A stretch of 9,114 nt of DNA from Pseudomonadales bacterium (lineage in GTDB: Bacteria; Pseudomonadota; Gammaproteobacteria; Steroidobacterales; Steroidobacteraceae), in contig JAGRJB010000200.1 of assembly GCA_020442965.1 (NCBI GenBank), positions 1 to 9,114 of the forward strand, in the 5' to 3' direction. The translations under genes and the position numbers were made by a program. This document shows positions 1 to 3,834 of the stretch, one piece after another. The notes below the pieces were generated by a model, which did no database searches, was not told the origin of the DNA, and was given only the letters and a program-made list of their open reading frames with translations. Each line of letters starts with the position of its first letter. The first letter of the stretch is position 1.

Positions 1-282
1 CTGGCGACCGCTCCACTTGGCCCAAGCGCCGACAATCGCCAGCAGCAGCATCAGCACGAGTCCGGTGTAACCCGAGATGGTATGCAGATCCCACACAATC
101 GGACCGTCTATCGACATGCCCATCATCTGCGTGGCCAGGATATCGGCCGCAAGCCCGAACCAGAGCAATACAATCGGACCAGTCGTCAGGACTTTCAGGT
201 GCCAGTTGCGCCAGATCGCGATGCTGTAGAGCAGCAGCGCGGTGGTAATCGAAATAACTGAAACGAGAATGATCGGTTTCAC
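1..282 (-). CDS. HsmA/TIGR03987-like integral membrane protein (partial, N-terminal 94 aa)
   Basis: This is the N-terminal part of a small polytopic inner-membrane protein; the gene continues past the left edge. Reading from a GTG at 282, 94 codons stay open and very hydrophobic. There are three membrane segments, at about residues 2-23, 33-52 and 68-90. The pattern W-H-L-K near residue 27, LLWFGLAADILATQMMG at 39-55, and then LHTISGYTGLVLMLLL resembles the TIGR03987 (HsmA) family as I remember it, whose members are about 130 aa and have no firmly known biochemical role. GTG was chosen because it opens the hydrophobic frame and has GGAG (minus strand of 293-296) ten bases upstream. An ATG at 289 lies in another frame that gives a polar, unconvincing product. 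A weak -10-like TAGAAT lies upstream on the minus strand but has no matching -35. Coding status is fairly sure; the family name is from recalled pattern and moderately sure. Confidence 0.72.
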   Translation of the reverse strand, partial: MKPIILVSVISITTALLLYSIAIWRNWHLKVLTTGPIVLLWFGLAADILATQMMGMSIDGPIVWDLHTISGYTGLVLMLLLAIVGAWAKWSGRQ

Positions 283-547
283 GGCTCATAGGCTCCGTCC
301 GGGGTGTATTGCGATTCTAAACCATGCGTGGACAATCGCGGACGAATGTACTCAGGCTGCGCAGGATGAGTCCTGCCCAACGAATGTCGCGACTGCGGTT
401 GCGACGTACAGCGTCAAAGAAGTGCTGAAGCGTCGTAGCGACGCAAATTGCAATTCGCAGAATATGATCGACTCGTCGACCTGGGTTATTGAGGACCGAT
501 CGAACTGGCTTTGTGTCATGCACACCGGGAGCGCGGCCGATTCCCCA

Positions 548-1018
548 TCAGTGCACTCGAACGTACAGCCCCGACGCTGACCGGTAAAGCCGAGGTGCTT
601 CCTCCGCGATAACCCGCGCGAGTTGATTCAAACGTTCAATATGCGAGGCCAGCGCATTGCTCTCAACGGCATCGAGACAGAGCAGCCGCAGTCGCACGAG
701 TTGCATCGACAGTCTCAAGCTGTCGTTAGTCAGAAACGCAGCGCCCAGGCGGTGCAAACGACAATTCAGGACGCGCTGCATGAATGTGACAACCCCGTTG
801 AGGCGTGCCCGCTTCGAGCACCGCGGCGTCACAAGACCTCGACGATGGCAAACTTCACGCAGACTCTGCAACAGCAGCGCCCGCGACCAGATCGCTTCCT
901 GCGCCAGCGATCGGGCAGGATCGTCGATCGCCATCGCGAAGTGGCATTTCCAGTAACTACGCTCGACCTCTCGAATGGTCCGTCGGAACAAGTCTTGTGA
1001 GTCCCACGAAAGGTTCAT
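548..1018 (-). CDS. Hypothetical protein, 156 aa, Arg/Leu-rich, helical
   Basis: I do not recognise this protein. It runs from ATG at 1018 to TGA at 548-550. The product is soluble-looking and basic, with long stretches suited to alpha-helix (for example residues 33-57 and 99-141), five cysteines (25, 57, 67, 86, 114), no signal peptide and no membrane segment. Codon choice (many CTG, GCG, CGC and GAC codons) matches the nearby genes better than the plus-strand frames over the same bases, which give compositionally odd products. This is the main argument for coding. No Shine-Dalgarno sequence is visible before the ATG, so the start is uncertain; an internal ATG at codon 28 is an alternative. 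It lies in the same direction as the membrane protein at the left edge, but 265 bp separate them, so an operon is not obvious. It could be a lineage-specific gene or a spurious ORF. Confidence 0.5.
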   Translation of the reverse strand: MNLSWDSQDLFRRTIREVERSYWKCHFAMAIDDPARSLAQEAIWSRALLLQSLREVCHRRGLVTPRCSKRARLNGVVTFMQRVLNCRLHRLGAAFLTNDSLRLSMQLVRLRLLCLDAVESNALASHIERLNQLARVIAEEAPRLYRSASGLYVRVH

Positions 1019-1352
1019 CGCGGCATGTTGACGTGACTTTCACCTATAGGTCCATCAGTTGTGCGGACGTTTTAGTGTAAGCGATGTCCGGCAGCAGCCC
1101 CTGTGCAAAGCGGGAATCTGAATTCCTCGCATAGGGTTGCGAGCGGCGGAAGCCGGCCCCCTGCCACCCTGTTTTGCTGCCATCGCGTCATGCGCCTCTA
1201 GGGCGGGAACGCGCGGATGCGTTCCAGGTCACTTGCACGCCCCTAGATCGTAAGCCTCCTCGCACAATCGAACCCGGCAATGTCTGACAGCCTACCCGTG
1301 CGCCGAGTCGGATCCTCTACACACCTGACCTGTAAGGAGAGAGCTGCTGTCC
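1019..1352. other. Gene-poor interval between divergent genes
   Basis: No ORF here has convincing coding character. The stretch holds a perfect 10-bp palindrome (ACCTATAGGT, 1042-1051) about 24 bases upstream of the minus-strand gene's ATG, and a nested inverted repeat at 1197-1247 listed separately. It also holds a good Shine-Dalgarno sequence (AAGGAGAG, 1334-1341) leading into the small ORF at 1353. It should contain the promoters for the minus-strand gene at 1018 and the plus-strand genes from 1353 onward, but I could not pick a -35/-10 pair with confidence. Confidence 0.6.
1197..1247. repeat. Nested inverted repeat (hairpin inside an outer stem)
   Basis: The outer arms TCTAGGG (1197-1203) and CCCTAGA (1241-1247) are perfectly complementary, and CG/CG next to them can also pair with a single C bulge at 1240. 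Inside lies a second, perfect 7-bp stem, GGAACGC (1206-1212) with GCGTTCC (1219-1225), closed by a 6-base loop (GCGGAT). An unpaired tract of about 12 bases remains at 1226-1237. Two independent perfect 7-bp arms nested in about 50 bases is more than casual in a gene-free stretch. It could be a structured leader or small RNA, an operator, or a small mobile palindromic element. No U-tract follows on either strand, so an ordinary intrinsic terminator is unlikely. Confidence 0.55.
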
Positions 1353-1460
1353 GTGCCGCCGTGGTCCGCCGCGACTCTCGTTGCGACAGTCATATTGATC
1401 TCGAGTGCGGGCTCGGTCGTTTCTGGCGTCACACAAACCGCCGCCGACCGATCTAGGTAG
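1353..1460 (+). CDS. Possible small hydrophobic protein, 35 aa
   Basis: This is a short ORF from GTG at 1353 to TAG at 1458-1460. It is preceded by a strong Shine-Dalgarno-like AAGGAGAG at 1334-1341, 11 bases from the GTG. The product has one hydrophobic stretch, about residues 4-27 (WSAATLVATVILISSAGSVV at its core), followed by a polar end TQTAADRSR. That would suit a single-span membrane protein or the leftover signal peptide of a lost exported protein. There is no basic N-terminus, which is unusual for a signal peptide. It ends 59 bp before the chosen start of the iron permease gene and could be co-transcribed with it. I know of no family for it. Support rests on the ribosome binding site and the hydrophobic profile only. 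Confidence 0.35.
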   Translation: MPPWSAATLVATVILISSAGSVVSGVTQTAADRSR

Positions 1461-1519
1461 AGATGCTGGGACAATTCAGTCGACTAAATGTAGATAGCAG
1501 TGGTTATCACGGGGGAAGC

Positions 1520-1930
1520 ATGAAGCGCTCTTCTTGGTATACGAGCTTTGCCAAAGCGGCCTCACGGTTCTCGGGGCGGCCTGCGGTATTTGCGGTCGCC
1601 GCTTCTTTGATTATTGTCTGGCTCGTCTCCGGTCCCATTTTTGCCTATAGCAACACCTGGCAGCTCATCATCAATACCGGCACCACGATCATCACCTTCT
1701 TGATGGTCTTCCTGATTCAAAACAGCCAGAACCGCGATACCGCTGCCCTGCAGGTGAAACTGGACGAACTGATACGCGCCACCGAGGGCGCACACAATGA
1801 GTTGCTGGATCTCGAGGAACTGGAGGAAAAGAGTTTGGATGAATTTCGGGAAAAGTATCAGGCCCTCGCTGCAGAAGCGCGCTCGGAAAGAAGACGGGGA
1901 CAACCCGACACCGGAACGCCGGACGCGTGA
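1520..1930 (+). CDS. Low-affinity iron permease family small membrane protein
   Basis: The 136-aa product matches the bacterial low-affinity iron permease family (Pfam Iron_permease, PF04120). Two membrane segments lie at about residues 22-41 and 46-67. The second carries the family's most constant stretch, INTGTTIITFLMVFLIQ (51-67), followed by N-S-Q-N-R-D-T and then LQVKLDELIRA (77-87). The acidic C-terminus (about 93-125) looks like a coiled coil facing the cytoplasm. The family is named after yeast Fet4-like transporters; the transport role of these short bacterial members is inferred by name more than shown. An in-frame ATG at 1463 would add 19 residues of non-family sequence. I prefer ATG 1520, where the family-like N-terminus (FAKAASRFSGRPAVF) begins and GGGGGA (1511-1516) precedes, although only 3-4 bases away. 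GlsB/YeaQ-like follows after 57 bp, so the two probably share a transcript. Confidence 0.85.
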   Translation: MKRSSWYTSFAKAASRFSGRPAVFAVAASLIIVWLVSGPIFAYSNTWQLIINTGTTIITFLMVFLIQNSQNRDTAALQVKLDELIRATEGAHNELLDLEELEEKSLDEFREKYQALAAEARSERRRGQPDTGTPDA

Positions 1931-1949
1931 TGCGTGATGCGTGATGCGT
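1925..1949 (+). repeat. GCGTGAT heptamer tandem repeat, about 3.6 copies
   Basis: Three exact copies of the 7-bp unit GCGTGAT (1925-1931, 1932-1938, 1939-1945) and a partial fourth (GCGT) run without interruption. The first copy supplies the TGA stop codon (1928-1930) of the iron permease gene. Because 7 is not a multiple of 3, copies before a stop would shift the frame; here all but the first three bases lie after it, so copy number can vary without harm. It is probably a small slippage-generated array in the gap before the GlsB-like gene. Confidence 0.85.
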
Positions 1950-1975
1950 CGGAATTAGATTGATGTTGCCAACTT

Positions 1976-1981
1976 GAGGAG
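1976..1981 (+). promoter_or_regulatory. Ribosome binding site of the GlsB/YeaQ-like gene
   Basis: GAGGAG lies 6 bases before the ATG at 1988. It is the best-placed Shine-Dalgarno sequence in the window and fixes the start of the small membrane protein that follows. Confidence 0.8.
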
Positions 1982-1987
1982 AATCGT

Positions 1988-2257
1988 ATGAATTTCATTT
2001 TATGGCTGATCGTGGGCGGTATTGTGGGCTGGATTGCGAGCATGATTATGCGCACCAATCCACAGCAGGGAATATTTCTGAATATCGTAGTCGGCGTCGT
2101 CGGAGCGTTACTGGCTGGGTGGTTTATTTCTCCCCTGTTAGGCATTGGAACGATCAATCAGAGCAATTTCAGCCTGCCGAGTGTGCTGGTGTCGCTCGTG
2201 GGCGCGATAATCCTTCTGGCAATCGTCAATCTGTTCCGACGCGGTCGACCGCGCTGA
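1988..2257 (+). CDS. GlsB/YeaQ/YmgE family stress-response membrane protein
   Basis: The 89-aa protein is a very hydrophobic inner-membrane protein of the Transglycosylase-associated family (PF04226). Three spans lie at about residues 3-20, 28-50 and 64-83. They are rich in Gly with GxxxG-type spacing, including GGIVGWIAS (10-18) and NIVVGVVGALLAGW (32-45), and the protein ends in a basic tail FRRGRPR. Length and layout match family members (about 80-90 aa), which are induced by acid, oxidative or general stress in enterobacteria; their molecular action is not settled. The start is supported by GAGGAG six bases upstream. It probably shares a transcript with the iron permease gene 57 bp upstream. 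A perfect 9-bp hairpin begins 14 bases after the stop and may mark the transcript end. Confidence 0.9.
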   Translation: MNFILWLIVGGIVGWIASMIMRTNPQQGIFLNIVVGVVGALLAGWFISPLLGIGTINQSNFSLPSVLVSLVGAIILLAIVNLFRRGRPR

Positions 2258-2270
2258 CACGGCGCGGCGT

Positions 2271-2297
2271 ACAGTGCGCCAGTGTGCCGCGCACTGT
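2271..2297 (+). terminator. Perfect 9-bp hairpin after the GlsB-like gene (possible terminator, no U-tract)
   Basis: ACAGTGCGC (2271-2279) and GCGCACTGT (2289-2297) are perfectly complementary around a 9-base loop (CAGTGTGCC). It starts 13 bases after the TGA of the GlsB-like gene, where a transcript end is expected. There is no run of T after the stem (CGGTGGTCGG follows), so it is not a canonical Rho-independent terminator. It could act as a 3'-end stabilising or processing hairpin, or be a protein-binding inverted repeat. Confidence 0.45.
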
Positions 2298-2338
2298 CGG
2301 TGGTCGGTGAGCCCCTGCGGCTTGTCCGATTGACATCG

Positions 2339-2728
2339 ATGGCGGACGAGCGGCACGAGACGATGCATCAAGCGGCGGTCGAACTGCGCTGGTTCCGGCC
2401 GCTCGCCACCGGGCGGTGGTGGCGCTCCGACAGTCGCACACACCGCAAGCTCCTGGTCGGCGGCGATGCCATTGGACTCACGGGTGGCGTTGGCATCGCG
2501 AGCGAGTGGGAAGGCGACGCGCTGACGGTCTCGCGGCCTGTGGCTGCGAACACAGGAACGTATTGTCTTCAAGGACCAGGCACCGGCCTGGTCGTCGGCG
2601 TGAAGCTGTCGGAGCATTCTGACCGCGAATGCGCGGTAGCACTGACGCTGACCCGACAAGCGCGCACGTACAGTGGAGCGCATGAACAAATGCGCCGCAT
2701 TGATCGGTGCCGCGCGCTTCGATCGTGA
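2339..2728 (+). pseudogene. Phospholipase D/cardiolipin synthase-like remnant
   Basis: A short conserved core survives in one frame. The stretch AVELRWFRPLATGRWWRSD, then HRKLLV, GLTGGVGIASEWEGDA (about 2426-2521) is the first HKD motif region of PLD-superfamily phospholipases and cardiolipin synthases. In intact proteins this region reads roughly HRKLLVVDG..GFTGGVGIA.EW. The catalytic Asp expected at H+7 is replaced: the order is GGD rather than VDG, so the Asp sits one position late. After EWEGDA similarity stops at once, and the frame runs on in unfamiliar sequence to TGA at 2726-2728. Intact relatives are several hundred residues with two HKD motifs; only about 60 residues are recognisable and no second HKD was found in any frame up to 2848. 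An upstream GTG (2282) also opens the frame but falls inside the hairpin loop. Identification of the motif is strong; pseudogene status is inferred from the truncation. Confidence 0.68.
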
Positions 2729-2848
2729 AGCCGACGCGGCGCAGACCTATCGGGATCGTCACACCGGCGAGGATCCGCCTCCCGGCGGTTAGCCAGCCTG
2801 AACGCCAGCACGTCGACGAGTGACCGCCTGTCCGGCTGGCTCGCTCAA
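2729..2848. other. In-frame open leader upstream of the MscS gene
   Basis: Between the remnant's stop (2726-2728) and the channel gene's first usable start (TTG 2849), 40 codons are open in the channel's frame, but none is ATG, GTG or TTG. The last of them (DRLSGWLAQ, from 2822) run smoothly into the channel's N-terminus and look like genuine protein. A 36-codon ORF in another frame (ATG 2682 to TAG 2790-2792) has a GGAG only 3 bases before it and no recognisable product. Confidence 0.5.
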
Positions 2849-3832
2849 TTGCAGGATACAGCCTGGAACATAGTCCACTTTCTGCCGCTGCTCCTGCTCG
2901 CGGCGCTGATCGTCGCCCTGTTCGTCTGGTTCGCCGGATTCCTCTCACGCCGCCCATTTGTCTGCGGCTGGTTAGGGGACAACCCATTCTCACGCTCGAT
3001 CGCGGCGCAAATCGTCCGTGCGGTCACGATCATTGCAGGAATCCTGCTGGCATTACAGTTGTTGGATGCGACTTCCTTGGTGGGAGCCGTGTTGGGCGCC
3101 GCCGGTGTCGCGGGTCTCGCGCTGAGTTTCGCGTTCAAGGATCTCATCGAGAACTACATTGCGGGCGTGCTGCTATCCCTGCGCCACCCCTTCGCACCGA
3201 ACGACCATGTCCTGATCGAAGGCCACGAGGGGAAGATAGCCCGTCTGACTACTCGCGCAACCATACTGGTGAGTCTTGACGGGAACCATATCCGGCTGCC
3301 GAACGCGCTGGTTTTCAAATCCGTGATAACTAACTATACGCGCCGACCAACGCGACGATTTGAGTTCGACGTCGGCGTCGGCGTTGAAGAGGACTTGCCA
3401 CATGCGCAGGAACTGGCGAGAGCGACGCTACGCGAACTCGGCGGCGTGCTCAATGATCCGGGCCCGGAAGCGGTCATCACAACATTGAGCGATTCGAGCG
3501 TCGTGATCACCGTTCGCGGCTGGGTCGATCAGAACGAGTTCGATTTCCTGGCTGTCCGCAGCGCCGCCATTATTGCGGTCAAAGCTGCCTTCGATGCGCA
3601 AGAGCTTGATATGCCGGAGCCAATCTATCGGGTCCGGCTCGAGAATCTGGCAGCCTCCGCTACTCACCCGCAGGGGGCGCTGACCGACGAGCGACCGAAG
3701 CGCAAAGCGTCGCGAGCCGCCGCCGACCTCGATCCCAACGCGCTGCGGGCGGACCATCACATTGACCAGATGGTTCAGGAAGAGCGGGCCTCCAGCGACG
3801 ACATGCTGAGCGCGAGCCAGGCGCGCGAGTGA
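2849..3832 (+). CDS. MscS-type mechanosensitive ion channel
   Basis: The protein is a small-conductance mechanosensitive channel of the inner membrane, opening under membrane tension to release solutes during osmotic downshock. From TTG 2849 it is 327 aa. Membrane segments lie at about 11-31 and 53-72, with the pore-lining third helix at about 75-112 (GAVLGAAGVAGLALSFAFKD, then IENYIAGVLL). The beta domain begins HPFAPNDHVLIEGHEGKI (113-130) and includes the family's LPNALVF (150-156) and NYTR (162-165). The alpha/beta cage domain runs to about 265, and a charged tail of about 60 residues follows that is not typical of the core family. The start is poor: TTG with no Shine-Dalgarno sequence, while homology seems to begin upstream (see the open leader). 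It ends 2 bp from the convergent kinase gene. Family assignment is firm; whether this copy is translated normally is uncertain. Confidence 0.88.
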   Translation: MQDTAWNIVHFLPLLLLAALIVALFVWFAGFLSRRPFVCGWLGDNPFSRSIAAQIVRAVTIIAGILLALQLLDATSLVGAVLGAAGVAGLALSFAFKDLIENYIAGVLLSLRHPFAPNDHVLIEGHEGKIARLTTRATILVSLDGNHIRLPNALVFKSVITNYTRRPTRRFEFDVGVGVEEDLPHAQELARATLRELGGVLNDPGPEAVITTLSDSSVVITVRGWVDQNEFDFLAVRSAAIIAVKAAFDAQELDMPEPIYRVRLENLAASATHPQGALTDERPKRKASRAAADLDPNALRADHHIDQMVQEERASSDDMLSASQARE

Positions 3833-3834
3833 AC

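Noticed and set aside
317..523. Minus-strand 68-codon ORF in the gap
   Set aside because: No ribosome binding site, Arg-rich random-looking product, no recognisable motif.
242..580. Plus-strand 112-codon ORF over the 5' end of the HsmA-like gene and the gap after it
   Set aside because: Overlaps a better minus-strand membrane-protein frame, has no Shine-Dalgarno sequence, and the product has no recognisable pattern.
1042..1051. Perfect palindrome ACCTATAGGT upstream of the minus-strand gene at 1018
   Set aside because: Could be an operator or contain a -10-like TATAGG, but 10-bp palindromes occur by chance and no matching -35 or second copy was found.
2138..2689. Long minus-strand ORF opposite the GlsB-like gene and the PLD remnant
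   Set aside because: Overlaps a firm plus-strand gene; the plus strand carries the recognisable PLD motif, so this is a shadow in GC-rich sequence.
2682..2792. 36-codon ORF upstream of the MscS gene
   Set aside because: GGAG is only 3 bases from the ATG, the product is unrecognised, and it lies in a decayed region.
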